Source: Spirochaetaceae bacterium (lineage in GTDB: Bacteria; Spirochaetota; Spirochaetia; SZUA-6; Bin103). From it: a DNA stretch of 19,621 nucleotides. Under the pieces are notes generated by a model, which searched no databases, had not been told where the DNA came from, and was given only the letters and a program-made list of their open reading frames with translations. The stretch is taken from the NCBI GenBank assembly GCA_028820215.1, contig JAPPKD010000190.1:1-19621 (forward strand), in the 5' to 3' direction. The stretch's first letter is position 1. Each line of letters starts with the position of its first letter. Below, piece after piece: positions 1 through 7,782 of this stretch. The translations under genes and the position numbers were made by a program.

Positions 1-123
1 TCAGGAGAACGAACGAATGGCTGCCTGACCTGTCACGCTGACGGAATGCACCCGCCTCCAAAGTCGCTCTGGTCATCGTGCGGGGCGGACTATAGCATCG
101 CCCGCACGGCAGGGAGGCGAGGA

Positions 124-630
124 ATGGAGACGGCGACGCTGGGCGGCGGATGTTTCTGGTGCGTGGAGGCGGTCTACCAGCGCATCTCCGGGGTGCGGCG
201 GCTGATGTCCGGGTACGCCGGCGGCAAGCAGCGCAACCCCACCTACGAGGCGGTGTGCACGGGTCGCACCGGCCACGCCGAGGTGGTGCAGGTCGAGTAC
301 GACGAGAAGCTGCTGTCCTATGCCGACGTCCTGGAGGTGTTCTGGAAGGCGCACGACCCGACGACTCTCAACCGCCAGGGGGCCGACGTGGGCACGCAGT
401 ACCGGTCGATCATCTGCTACCACGACGAGCGCCAGCGCGAGACCGCCGTCCGCTCCAAGGAGCAGGCGGGCGAGCGGTTCCGCAAGCCGATCGTCACCGA
501 GATCGTGCCGCTGGAAGCGTTCTATCCGGCCGAGCGCTACCATCAGAACTATTACAACCAGAACCGCCGCGCCGGCTATTGCCGCGTCGTGATCGCCCCC
601 AAGCTCAGCAAGCTGGGAATGCCGTCGTAA
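124..630 (+). CDS. msrA: Peptide methionine-(S)-S-oxide reductase MsrA
   Basis: This 168-residue cytoplasmic repair enzyme reduces methionine-S-sulfoxide, free or in protein, using thioredoxin-type reductant. The family signature is plain: GCFWC at residues 9-13 with Cys10 as the catalytic cysteine, then the YAGG segment, GHAEVVQVEYD, and RYHQNYY near the C-terminus. A cysteine in AGYCRVV is a candidate resolving residue. Length is normal for a stand-alone MsrA with no MsrB fusion. The reading frame is open 26 codons further upstream to position 46, but ATG 124 is chosen because AGGGAGGCGAGG lies directly before it and the family homology begins there. A weak -10-like TATAGC lies at 91-96. 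It is monocistronic and converges on the solute-binding protein gene. Confidence 0.95.
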   Translation: METATLGGGCFWCVEAVYQRISGVRRLMSGYAGGKQRNPTYEAVCTGRTGHAEVVQVEYDEKLLSYADVLEVFWKAHDPTTLNRQGADVGTQYRSIICYHDERQRETAVRSKEQAGERFRKPIVTEIVPLEAFYPAERYHQNYYNQNRRAGYCRVVIAPKLSKLGMPS

Positions 631-638
631 AGAGAGAA

Positions 639-668
639 GGACGGCGAGCACCGGAGCGCCCGCCGTCC
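639..668. terminator. Hairpin downstream of msrA
   Basis: GGACGGCG (639-646) is the exact reverse complement of CGCCGTCC (661-668), giving an 8-bp stem around a 14-nt loop, 8 nt after the msrA stop. No U-tract follows, so intrinsic termination is inferred from position between convergent genes rather than from a canonical structure. Confidence 0.4.
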
Positions 669-676
669 CAACGTGG

Positions 677-699
677 CTGAGCCGGCCCGGCCGGCTCAG
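677..699. terminator. Strong GC hairpin between convergent genes
   Basis: CTGAGCCGGC (677-686) pairs perfectly with GCCGGCTCAG (690-699), a 10-bp stem with a 3-nt loop. It sits 16 nt beyond the stop of the minus-strand solute-binding protein gene and follows the msrA hairpin. There is no T-run on either side. It probably acts in both directions as a terminator or 3'-end stabiliser. Confidence 0.45.
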
Positions 700-715
700 A
701 CCGCTTCGGAGCCGA

Positions 716-2530
716 TCAGTTCGTCGGCATCGGCAGCGCGCCGGAGAGGATGTCCGCCACCAGCGGAGCCTTCTGCAGCTCGTCGATGACTTCCTGACCG
801 CCGTTGGCCAGCCACTGCTCGACGAACCCGGGCCATTCGGCGTCGATGTCGATCGAGCTGTCCGTCACCCACCTCCACCAGGTCTCCTCGCGGAAGGTCT
901 GCAGGTTGCCGCCGTAGCGGGCCCAGAGCTTGACGTACTCGGTGCGGTTGAAGATGTCCTCGCGGTGGTCGCGCACGGCGATCTCCATCGGGTACGGCTC
1001 GCGCAGCATCATGGCCCAGTTGAAGCCTTGCGCCGAGTTGATGGTCGCCCCGCCGGCGGCCTCGATCGGGATCCCGGGCTTCATCTGCGGGCACTGCCAG
1101 AACAGGTCGTGCCAGCTATATGCGGTGTAGACCAGGCTGGTGCCGTTGCTATGGCGCTCAATGGTGGGAGTCCGGACCAACTGGGCGACGCTGCAGTCAC
1201 CGGGAGTGCCCAGCCAGGCATAGTTCTGGTCTTCGGCAAACGGGCCGCCGACCCCGTAGCCGACGGCGAGCACACCCTCCGGGTCGTGATTGATGTAGTC
1301 GTACATCTGCAGGATGCGGGCCAGCTTCTCGTCGGAGACGCCGGTCTTGACGCTGAAGCCCTCGTGCGGATTGAGCACCGTGGAGCGGTTGTCCCACTGG
1401 CAGCGCATCTCACCCGTAGGGCCGTACGCGGGCAGCATGGTTACGAAACGCGCGTCGGGCACGGCGTCCGCACGGATGATCGTGCAGTCGTCGTTGCCGC
1501 CCGTGAACGCCGCCAGGCCGCACGGACCGCGCGCCCACATGCCGACCAGCCCGGCACGCACCTGCTGGCGCCATTCGGAGCGGCCGACCGCCGGCAGCGC
1601 CGGGTCCAGGATGCCGTCGGCGAACCAGCGCTGCAGGATCTTCAGCGCCTCGCGCGACTGGCTGGCGATGTCGACCTTGACAGTCAGCCCGGTCTCGATG
1701 TCCAGGTAGTTGTCGACGTCGTTGAGGCCGTAGGCCCAGAACGGGACTGCCGGGCCGGAGTGGTACAGCCACTCGCGTCCCTGGAACCCGCCGTGATCGC
1801 CGATGGTGCCGTACGGGATCTCGTCACGCTTGCCGTTGCCGTTGAAGTCGGCGTCCCGGAAGCCGTACATGGCGGTCTCCATCTCGTCCCAGTCGAAGTG
1901 CCCGGCCCACCAGAAATACGTATCCGGGGCCGTCGGCTCGCCAAGGTCGATCATCTCCCCGGCGCGGTCCCAGCCCGGCGCCTTGGGGTCCAGCTCGGCC
2001 GGGTTGAGGCCGACCTGCTCCAGCCAGTCCAGGCGCATGATCAGGGTCGCGTCGCAGTGGTGCTGGTAGTGCTCCCCGCGCGGGATGTTCATGTACTCGT
2101 CGGTGGTCCCAGGCGCCAGGCTCACGCCCCAGGCAAGCGGTCCCTGCTCGCTCCGGTAGGCGGAGTGCAGCGGCGCATAGGTCTCGATCATGTCGCGCGG
2201 GATGTTGCGAAAGGCGCCCTTGTGATACCAGTCGACCATGTCGATCCAGGTGTAGAACGCCTCCGGATACTCGCCCGAGGACATGAAGAGCTGCTTGGCG
2301 TCCTCGTCCGAGCGCGATACGCCCTTGGTCACGATGGTGACGTTGAACTTGTCCTCCAGGAACTTCTGAACGGCGTTATCCTCGTCGGCCATGTCCGAGG
2401 TGAGGCCGCCCCACGAGATGGTCATGTGCTCGTCGGTGGTGAACGAGAGCCGGTCGGTCTGGCCCTCCGCGAACGCCCAGCCCGCTGTCAGGAGCAGTCC
2501 GAGCGCGATGGCGAGAGACTTTCGTTGCAT
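716..2530 (-). CDS. ABC transporter extracellular sugar-binding protein (LplA/YtcQ-like)
   Basis: This 604-residue exported protein is the likely ligand-binding subunit of the adjacent importer. It has a short basic start (MQRK), a hydrophobic core and a signal-peptidase I type site AFA|EG after residue 21. No lipobox cysteine is present, so it is predicted to be periplasmic and soluble. Residues 226-240 (DADFNGNGKRDEIPY) form the calcium-loop-like D-x-N-x-N-G-x-x-D-E-I-P element typical of large family 1 binding proteins paired with LplB/LplC permeases. At about 600 residues it is longer than maltose-type binding proteins and fits the complex-glycan or uronide-oligosaccharide group. The start is supported by AAGGA seven bases before ATG. 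It lies 133 nt after the second permease gene, the only large gap in the operon, and that gap holds a hairpin. The ligand is unknown; a pectin- or uronate-type sugar is inferred from the neighbours. Confidence 0.88.
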   Translation of the reverse strand: MQRKSLAIALGLLLTAGWAFAEGQTDRLSFTTDEHMTISWGGLTSDMADEDNAVQKFLEDKFNVTIVTKGVSRSDEDAKQLFMSSGEYPEAFYTWIDMVDWYHKGAFRNIPRDMIETYAPLHSAYRSEQGPLAWGVSLAPGTTDEYMNIPRGEHYQHHCDATLIMRLDWLEQVGLNPAELDPKAPGWDRAGEMIDLGEPTAPDTYFWWAGHFDWDEMETAMYGFRDADFNGNGKRDEIPYGTIGDHGGFQGREWLYHSGPAVPFWAYGLNDVDNYLDIETGLTVKVDIASQSREALKILQRWFADGILDPALPAVGRSEWRQQVRAGLVGMWARGPCGLAAFTGGNDDCTIIRADAVPDARFVTMLPAYGPTGEMRCQWDNRSTVLNPHEGFSVKTGVSDEKLARILQMYDYINHDPEGVLAVGYGVGGPFAEDQNYAWLGTPGDCSVAQLVRTPTIERHSNGTSLVYTAYSWHDLFWQCPQMKPGIPIEAAGGATINSAQGFNWAMMLREPYPMEIAVRDHREDIFNRTEYVKLWARYGGNLQTFREETWWRWVTDSSIDIDAEWPGFVEQWLANGGQEVIDELQKAPLVADILSGALPMPTN

Positions 2531-2547
2531 GTCTTTTCCTTGTTGAT

Positions 2548-2574
2548 CGTGCGTCGTTGATTGCGCGTCGCACG
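2548..2574 (-). promoter_or_regulatory. Inverted repeat in the leader of the binding-protein gene
   Basis: CGTGCGTCG (2548-2556) and CGTCGCACG (2566-2574) pair over 9 positions with one T-T mismatch around a 9-nt loop. The element lies 17 nt upstream of the binding-protein ATG in the 133-nt intergenic space. Possible roles are a stabilising or processing hairpin that raises binding-protein expression over the permeases, or a repressor operator. Neither is proven by sequence. Confidence 0.35.
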
Positions 2575-2663
2575 TGATCGGTCATCCCCGACGGCGGCCC
2601 GGGCCGGGTCCGGTGTGCACGGTTAACAGTAACGGCGCGCGAATCCTCCGTCGTGATCGCGCG

Positions 2664-3587
2664 TCATCCTTTCAACGACCCCAGCATCACCCCCTTGGCG
2701 AAGTATTTCTGGATGAACGGGTAGATGAAGATGATCGGCCCGATGGTGATGACGATGGTGGCCGCCTGCACCGCCTCCGGCGGGAACGGCTCGATGTCGA
2801 TGCCGGCCAACCGCATCTGCTCCCACCAGTCCTGCAGAACCGCGACCCGCAGGTCGGCGATCAGGTCGCGGATCATAAGCTGCAGCACGCGCAGGTCCTT
2901 GTCCGGCGAGTAGATCATGGCATCGAACCAGCCGTTCCAGTGTGCGACCGCGGCGAACAGCCCGATCACCGCGATCATCGGCTTGGAAAGCGGCGCGATG
3001 ATGCGCCACAGCACCTGCCAGTAGGAGGCGCCGTCGATCACCGCCGAATCCTCCAGCGCCTGGTCGATCGTCATCAGGAAGTTGCGGGCGATGATGATGT
3101 AGAAGACGTTGACGCCGATCACCGTCGCGCTGCCGAGCGAGATGGTCAGGATCAGGCGCGTGTTGATCAGCTCCAGCCCGCGCACCAGCAGAAAGGTCGG
3201 GATCAGGCCGCCGTTGAAGAACAGCGTGAGGATGTAGATGGTGGTCAGCACCCGCCGCCCCGGAAGGTCGCGCTTGGCCAGCGCGTAGGCGCCCGTGAAG
3301 GTGACGAACAGGATCCAGGCGCTGCCTGCCACGACCCGGAAGATGGTATTGAAGTAGGCCAGCCCCACCCGCTCCTCCTCGACCGCGTAGCCCCACGCCT
3401 CGGTGCTGAAGCGTCGCGGGAACAGATGGAGTCCGAGCCGGTAGATGTCCTCCGCGGCGGAGAACGACTGCACGATGATCGTCCAGAACGGGTAGATGAA
3501 GGTCAGGCTGAGCAGGAAGAAACCGCCGTAGTTGCAGACGTCGAAGATCAGTCCGCTGACCGACCGTTTTCCGATTACCGAAGGCAT
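2664..3587 (-). CDS. Carbohydrate ABC transporter permease, LplC/YtcP (MalG-like) type
   Basis: This 307-residue inner-membrane protein is the second permease of the importer. It has an N-terminal membrane segment at about residues 21-40 (FFLLSLTFIYPFWTIIVQSF), then further hydrophobic stretches totalling about six. The EAA loop that contacts the ATPase is at residues 178-202 and carries the core DGASYWQVLWRIIAPLSKP. The end LGSLKG is typical of this permease class. It begins 10 nt after the other permease, with GGCGGAG just before ATG, so the two are certainly co-transcribed. Together they should form the heterodimeric channel fed by the binding protein at 716-2530. No ATP-binding subunit is encoded nearby; in related systems a shared MsmX-like ATPase serves several importers. 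Confidence 0.92.
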   Translation of the reverse strand: MPSVIGKRSVSGLIFDVCNYGGFFLLSLTFIYPFWTIIVQSFSAAEDIYRLGLHLFPRRFSTEAWGYAVEEERVGLAYFNTIFRVVAGSAWILFVTFTGAYALAKRDLPGRRVLTTIYILTLFFNGGLIPTFLLVRGLELINTRLILTISLGSATVIGVNVFYIIIARNFLMTIDQALEDSAVIDGASYWQVLWRIIAPLSKPMIAVIGLFAAVAHWNGWFDAMIYSPDKDLRVLQLMIRDLIADLRVAVLQDWWEQMRLAGIDIEPFPPEAVQAATIVITIGPIIFIYPFIQKYFAKGVMLGSLKG

Positions 3588-3597
3588 CGCTCCGCCG

Positions 3598-4578
3598 TCA
3601 CCAGACCCCGTAGGCGCCGTAGCCCAGGCGCCGCAGCACCCAGTTGGCCAACAGCAGCACGGTCAGGCCGGCGACGTTCTGGAACAGGCCCACCGCGATC
3701 GTGTAGTCGTACTGCGCCTGCACCACGCCGGCGCGGTAGATGAAGGTGCCGAAGATGTCCAGCTTGTTGATCGTCGAGGCGTTGGACATGTTGAAGATCT
3801 GGTCGAACTGCTCATCGAACAGGTTGGCGACCTGCAGCAGCAGCAGAATCGTCATCACCGGCACCAGCGCCGGCAGCGTGATGTGGAGGACCCGCTGGAA
3901 GCGGTTGGCGCCGTCGATCTCGGCCGCCTCGTACAGGTTGGGGTCGGCCGACGCCAGGGCCGCCAGATACAGTATGGTCGCCCAGCCGACAGTCTGCCAG
4001 ATGCCTGTGACCACGATGAGGCCGCGAATGGTGGGGTCATGGGTCAGCCAGTTGATCGGCTCCAGTCCGAGCTGCACGAAGATCCAGGCGATCGGTCCGC
4101 GCTTTAGATTGAGGATCTGCGCGAAGATGCCGCCGAGGATCACCCAGGAGACGAAGTGGGGCAGGTAGCTGACGCTCTGCACCGTGCGCTTGTACCAGGG
4201 GGAGCGCATCTCGTTGAGGAGCAACGCCATGATGATGGGAGCGGGGAAGGCGAACAGGATGCGCAGCACGCTCAGCCAGACCGTGTTGAACAGCACCCGG
4301 CCGAAGAACGGGTCGGTGACCATGCGCTTGAAGTGGTCGAAGTTGTTCCAGGGGCTGCCGAGCCAGCCGTTGTGCAGGCTGAAGTCCTTGAACGCCAGGC
4401 TCAGGCCGTAGATCGGTACGTAGCGCCACAGGATCAGCATGGCGAGCGACAGCGACAGCAGCAGATAGATCGGCCGCATGCGCAGCGCCCGCGCGATGGT
4501 CTGGCGGCGCAGGACGCGACGGTAGTCGGCCCCTGCGGCGCCCTCGGCCGCTCGCTCAACCGGCGGCGTGCGTGCCAT
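3598..4578 (-). CDS. Carbohydrate ABC transporter permease, LplB/YteP (MalF-like) type
   Basis: This 326-residue inner-membrane protein is the first permease of the importer. About 35 polar, cytoplasmic N-terminal residues precede the first membrane helix (residues 36-52, PIYLLLSLSLAMLILWRYVP). Family landmarks are YGLSLAFKDFS after helix 1, FNTVWLSVLRILFAFPAPIIMALLLNE, and the EAA motif at 217-239 (EAAEIDGANRFQRVLHITLPALVP). The C-terminus YGAYGVW is characteristic of LplB-type proteins. The start codon lies 3 nt beyond the stop of the enolase-superfamily gene, and the SD-like GAGGTGAG falls inside the end of that gene, so translational coupling is likely. Family knowledge links this permease type to oligosaccharides, including pectin fragments; the actual substrate cannot be read from the sequence. 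Confidence 0.92.
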   Translation of the reverse strand: MARTPPVERAAEGAAGADYRRVLRRQTIARALRMRPIYLLLSLSLAMLILWRYVPIYGLSLAFKDFSLHNGWLGSPWNNFDHFKRMVTDPFFGRVLFNTVWLSVLRILFAFPAPIIMALLLNEMRSPWYKRTVQSVSYLPHFVSWVILGGIFAQILNLKRGPIAWIFVQLGLEPINWLTHDPTIRGLIVVTGIWQTVGWATILYLAALASADPNLYEAAEIDGANRFQRVLHITLPALVPVMTILLLLQVANLFDEQFDQIFNMSNASTINKLDIFGTFIYRAGVVQAQYDYTIAVGLFQNVAGLTVLLLANWVLRRLGYGAYGVW

Positions 4579-4581
4579 GGA

Positions 4582-5724
4582 TCAGGCACTCACCTCGTTC
4601 GCTTTAATGAAGTCGAAGTCGATGTCGTCGCCCAGTCCCGGGCGCTCTGGCACGTGCACGTAGCCGTCGGCGTCCAGGGGGTCGTAGTGGCTCTTTTGCC
4701 ACGGAAAGGGGACCTCGAAGTCGCGCATCGGGTGCACCAGCCCGCGCTCGTAGTACTTGCCGTTGATGCCCATCGCGCACAGCACGTGCATGTTGTCCGG
4801 GCCGCCGCTGTGCACCTCCATGCGCATGCCGTAGGCCTCGGCCAAGTGGATGGTCTTCATCATCTGCGTGATGCCGCCGGAGCCGGCCGCCGCCCGCAGC
4901 ATGTCACAGCCGCCCCGCTCCGCCCACTGCACACGGGTGAGCGCCCCGTTCTCGGCATGCTCGGGACCGCAGATCGCCAGGTCGTCGAGCTTGCTGCGCA
5001 GCCAGACGTAGCTGGCCAGCCGCGACTCGTTCATGGGCTCCTCGATCCAGACGTACCCCAGGCGCTGGCACTCCCTGGCCAGGTACAGCGCCTCCTGGCG
5101 GTCGTAGTGGTGGTGGGCGTCCAGCATCAGGTCGATGTCGGGGCCGACTGCCTCGCGCACGCCCGCGCACAGGGCCGCCTCGCGCTTGACGTCCGGCTCG
5201 GGGATGATCGGCGGCATCCAGGTGTGCAGCTTGATGGCGCGGTAGCCCTGCGCGACGAGCTGCTCGGCGAACGCCGCGTACTCGTCGATGGTGCTCAAGC
5301 CGCCGGGGACGTCGTCGCCCGGCATCGTGCTGGCGTAGGCCAGCACCTTGGTGCGCGCGGCGCCGAGCATCTTGTAGACGGGGATGCCCAGGGTGCGGCC
5401 GGCCAGGTCCCACAGCGCGTTGTCGACCTGGCCGATCGCCATCTCGCCCAGGTTGGTGAGCTTGCCGATGCGCTGCATGCGCTGGTGCAGCATCTCGCGG
5501 AAGAACGGATCCTCGCCGATCAACGCCGGCTTCAGCAGGCCCTCGACCATCTCGGGCGTGCAGCCGCCGCAGATGAAGTAGCCCTCGGCGCCCTCGTCGG
5601 TGACCACCGTGAGCAGGCGGTTGGTGGCCCAGTGCTCGTCGCCGATGTGGGGATGGCCTTCGTAGTCGCGGACGGTCCGGGTGCGGAAGCGGAACGTGGT
5701 CAGCTTGAGGTCGGCGATCTTCAT
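4582..5724 (-). CDS. Mandelate racemase/muconate lactonizing enzyme family protein (sugar-acid dehydratase or epimerase)
   Basis: This 380-residue cytoplasmic enzyme of the enolase superfamily abstracts the alpha proton of a carboxylate substrate. An N-terminal capping domain (about 1-125) is followed by the barrel. Metal ligands are visible in order: D202 (LMLDAHHHYD), E228 (VWIEEP) and E255 (ICGPEH). H305 (MEVHSGG) is the likely acid/base on the sixth strand. On the second strand the usual K-x-K is K165-L-H167. The ATG at 5724 is chosen because the capping domain starts exactly there; the frame continues open upstream only as a shadow of the MFS gene. It is 17 nt behind that gene and 3 nt ahead of the permeases. 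The operon context suggests it acts on the imported sugar acid. Substrate and exact reaction are unresolved. Confidence 0.9.
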   Translation of the reverse strand: MKIADLKLTTFRFRTRTVRDYEGHPHIGDEHWATNRLLTVVTDEGAEGYFICGGCTPEMVEGLLKPALIGEDPFFREMLHQRMQRIGKLTNLGEMAIGQVDNALWDLAGRTLGIPVYKMLGAARTKVLAYASTMPGDDVPGGLSTIDEYAAFAEQLVAQGYRAIKLHTWMPPIIPEPDVKREAALCAGVREAVGPDIDLMLDAHHHYDRQEALYLARECQRLGYVWIEEPMNESRLASYVWLRSKLDDLAICGPEHAENGALTRVQWAERGGCDMLRAAAGSGGITQMMKTIHLAEAYGMRMEVHSGGPDNMHVLCAMGINGKYYERGLVHPMRDFEVPFPWQKSHYDPLDADGYVHVPERPGLGDDIDFDFIKANEVSA

Positions 5725-5731
5725 GGCCCCG

Positions 5732-5737
5732 AGGATA
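5732..5737 (-). promoter_or_regulatory. Candidate internal leaderless -10 box (TATCCT)
   Basis: On the minus strand TATCCT ends 7 nt before the enolase-superfamily ATG, and no Shine-Dalgarno is visible in the 17-nt gap behind the MFS gene. The same TAnnnT-then-start arrangement precedes four other genes here. If active, it would let the catabolic gene and permeases be transcribed without the exporter. Evidence is positional only; no good -35 is seen. Confidence 0.35.
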
Positions 5738-5741
5738 CACG

Positions 5742-7037
5742 CTACGGGGTCTCGCGGACTGGCTCCCGCGGGTCGGCTGCGCCGCGGACGCCCACCGCCG
5801 CCCAGTGCAGGGTGGGCGCGACGACCAGGGCGGCCATGGCCCACAGGGCGGCCGGGATCGACGCCCACTCCAGTACCGCGCCCACGCCCGCCGAGCCGGC
5901 GGCGCCCAGCAGAGTGAGCGCGGCGTGCTCGGTGGCGATCACCCGTCCGCGCAGCTCCTCCGGCACGGTCTCCAGCAGGAGCTGGGTGCTGAAGACCCAC
6001 ACCAGGCCGCCGCCGACGCCGCGCAGGGTCGAGCCGATCAGCACCAGCACGAAGCTGGCCAGCGGCGCCGCCAGCGCCAGGGCCGCGATCATCGCCGCGT
6101 AGCCGGCCAGCATGGTCAGCCGCATCGCGCGGTGGTCGTCCCCGACCAGCCAGCGCGCCACCACCGGGCTGAGGCCGGAACCGACTCCGCCGGCGGCGAA
6201 CAGCAGGCCCAGCGCGATCCCGTCGCCCTGCCCGACGGCGATGGCGGTGCCGGCGATCGCGACGCTCGCCACCTGGAACCCGGAGAAGAAGAACAGCAGG
6301 AAGCCCTTCTGCAGCGCCACGGCCAGCACGCGCTGCTGCCGCCACAGGTAGCGCAGCCCGTCGGCATACGCGCTCACGCCGGCGCGCACGGCCGACGCCA
6401 CGCGCGCCGTCTGGCCGTCGGGGGCGGCGGAACGTTCCGGGGGCGTGTACGGCATGCGTACCAGCAGTACGGCCGACAGCGCGTAGGTGGCGGCGTCCAC
6501 GATGAACGCCGCCTGGATGCCGAACAGCCCGGCGAACACGCCGCCGGCCGCGGCGCCGACCGTCATCAGCGTCGACCATGTCACCGAGGTGAGCGCGTTC
6601 GCCGCGCCCAGCATGCGGCGGGTGGCGACTTCCGGCAGGATCGCCACCCGCACCGGATAGAACACCCCGCTGATGCCCACCTGGACCGCGGTCAGCACGA
6701 ACAGCAGCCATATCTGACCCGGTGTGCGGACCAGCAGGAAGCCCAGCACCACGGCGGCGCGCAACAGGTCGGTGACGATCAGGATGCGCTTGCGGTTGAA
6801 GCGGTCGCCCAGCACGCCGGCCAGGGGGCTGGCCACGAAGGCGCCGAGCATGCGGATGGCGAACAGGGCGCCGAGCGCCGCGCCGGCGCCGCTGAGCTGC
6901 GCCAGCAGCGACGCCGACGCGATGGTGTTGAACCAGTCGCCGAACAGGCTGGCGATCTGGGCGAACCACAGCAGGCGAAACGCTCGATTGGTGCGCAGCA
7001 ACTCCCCGTAGCCGCCCGTCCCGGTCCGACGCGACAT
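5742..7037 (-). CDS. MFS transporter, EntS/MFS_3-like
   Basis: This 431-residue inner-membrane secondary transporter has about 12 hydrophobic segments. It opens with the family pattern LLRTNRAFRLLWFAQIASLFGDWFN. The loop 2-3 motif A is at residues 74-86 (GVLGDRFNRKRIL), and the PEVATRRMLGAANAL segment common in enterobactin-exporter-like MFS proteins follows helix 5. A polar central loop (about 195-220) separates the two halves. It is the first gene of the minus-strand run, 17 nt ahead of the enolase-superfamily gene. Its start is 7 nt after TAGGAT with no Shine-Dalgarno. Family members export siderophores, drugs or unknown metabolites, so in this operon it might export a sugar-acid product or simply share the promoter. 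Substrate unknown. Confidence 0.88.
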   Translation of the reverse strand: MSRRTGTGGYGELLRTNRAFRLLWFAQIASLFGDWFNTIASASLLAQLSGAGAALGALFAIRMLGAFVASPLAGVLGDRFNRKRILIVTDLLRAAVVLGFLLVRTPGQIWLLFVLTAVQVGISGVFYPVRVAILPEVATRRMLGAANALTSVTWSTLMTVGAAAGGVFAGLFGIQAAFIVDAATYALSAVLLVRMPYTPPERSAAPDGQTARVASAVRAGVSAYADGLRYLWRQQRVLAVALQKGFLLFFFSGFQVASVAIAGTAIAVGQGDGIALGLLFAAGGVGSGLSPVVARWLVGDDHRAMRLTMLAGYAAMIAALALAAPLASFVLVLIGSTLRGVGGGLVWVFSTQLLLETVPEELRGRVIATEHAALTLLGAAGSAGVGAVLEWASIPAALWAMAALVVAPTLHWAAVGVRGAADPREPVRETP

Positions 7038-7042
7038 GCAGG

Positions 7043-7097
7043 CGATCCTAACGGTCGCGGGCCTGCTTCGTGCGAGCGCCGGCGCCGGTTAGGATCG
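7043..7097. promoter_or_regulatory. Divergent promoter region with 10-bp inverted repeat
   Basis: CGATCCTAAC (7043-7052) and GTTAGGATCG (7088-7097) are perfect inverted copies with 35 nt between them, one facing each divergent gene. Each carries TTAGGAT, whose TAGGAT is a plausible -10. On the minus strand it ends 7 nt before the MFS ATG (leaderless spacing). On the plus strand it ends 15 nt before the phosphatase ATG. The pair could be two matched promoters, a shared regulator site, or both. No convincing -35 is seen. Confidence 0.45.
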
Positions 7098-7110
7098 GCG
7101 GCCAGAGACG

Positions 7111-7776
7111 ATGACACTGCGCGCACTGATCTTCGACTTCGACGGCCTGATCCTCGACACCGAGTCGTCCTCGCTGGCGGCCGTCCAGGAGGCGTACCGC
7201 CGCCACGGCCACGACCTCCCGCCGGAGCTCTGGCAGCGCTGCGTGGGATCCATCGTCGATCCGTACGATCACCTGCAGCGGCTCGTCGGTCCCGGGGTGG
7301 ACCTCGCGCCGGTGCGGGAAGAGGTACGTGTGCGCAAACACGCCGCCGACGAACGCCTTGGACCGTGCGCGGGCGTGACGGAGCTGATCGACGCGGCGGT
7401 CGCCGCCGGATTGCGGTTGGCAGTGGCGTCGTCGTCTTCGCGCCGTTGGGTCGAGGGCCACCTGGAGCGCATCGGCGCACTGGAGCCCTTCCACGCGATC
7501 CGCTGCCGCGACCACGTCCGGCAGACCAAGCCGGCGCCGGACGTCTACCTGGCCGCGCTCGACGGCGTCGGCGTGAGCGCGTCGCAGGCGGTCGCGTTCG
7601 AGGACTCCCCGAACGGGTCGCAGGCGGCCAAGGCGGCCGGCATCTACACGGTGGCGGTGCCCAATCCGGTCACGCGCGGCTGGGCATTCGATCATGCCGA
7701 CCGGGTGATCGACTCGCTGGCCGGCGTGACGCTCCAGGCGGTGAGTGGCTGGCTTGCCGCCGCCGCGCCCGCGTAG
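7111..7776 (+). CDS. HAD-superfamily hydrolase, beta-phosphoglucomutase/phosphatase-like
   Basis: This 221-residue cytoplasmic phosphatase or phosphomutase has all four HAD motifs. Motif I is DFDGLILDTE with nucleophile D9 and acid/base D11. Motif II is the serine run at about 107-110 (AVASSSSRR), motif III is K140 in KPAPDVYL, and motif IV is E164-D165 in FEDSPNG. The helical cap between residues 16 and 90 places it in subfamily I with sugar-phosphate phosphatases and beta-phosphoglucomutases. Alone it cannot be assigned to phosphatase or mutase. It is divergent from the MFS gene and 6 nt ahead of the DNA ligase gene, so the two are probably co-transcribed, although no functional link is evident. 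Confidence 0.9.
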   Translation: MTLRALIFDFDGLILDTESSSLAAVQEAYRRHGHDLPPELWQRCVGSIVDPYDHLQRLVGPGVDLAPVREEVRVRKHAADERLGPCAGVTELIDAAVAAGLRLAVASSSSRRWVEGHLERIGALEPFHAIRCRDHVRQTKPAPDVYLAALDGVGVSASQAVAFEDSPNGSQAAKAAGIYTVAVPNPVTRGWAFDHADRVIDSLAGVTLQAVSGWLAAAAPA

Positions 7777-7782
7777 GCGCCG

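Noticed and set aside
965..2560. Long plus-strand frame of 531 codons opposite the binding-protein gene
   Set aside because: It is antisense to a clear protein, has low-complexity Val/Arg/Gly composition and no family features. Long shadow frames are expected at this GC content.
4582..6969. A single 795-codon minus-strand frame that could be read as a fusion protein
   Set aside because: Only the part from ATG 5724 is real (enolase superfamily). The upstream 415 codons are an arginine/proline/glycine-rich shadow of the MFS gene in another frame.
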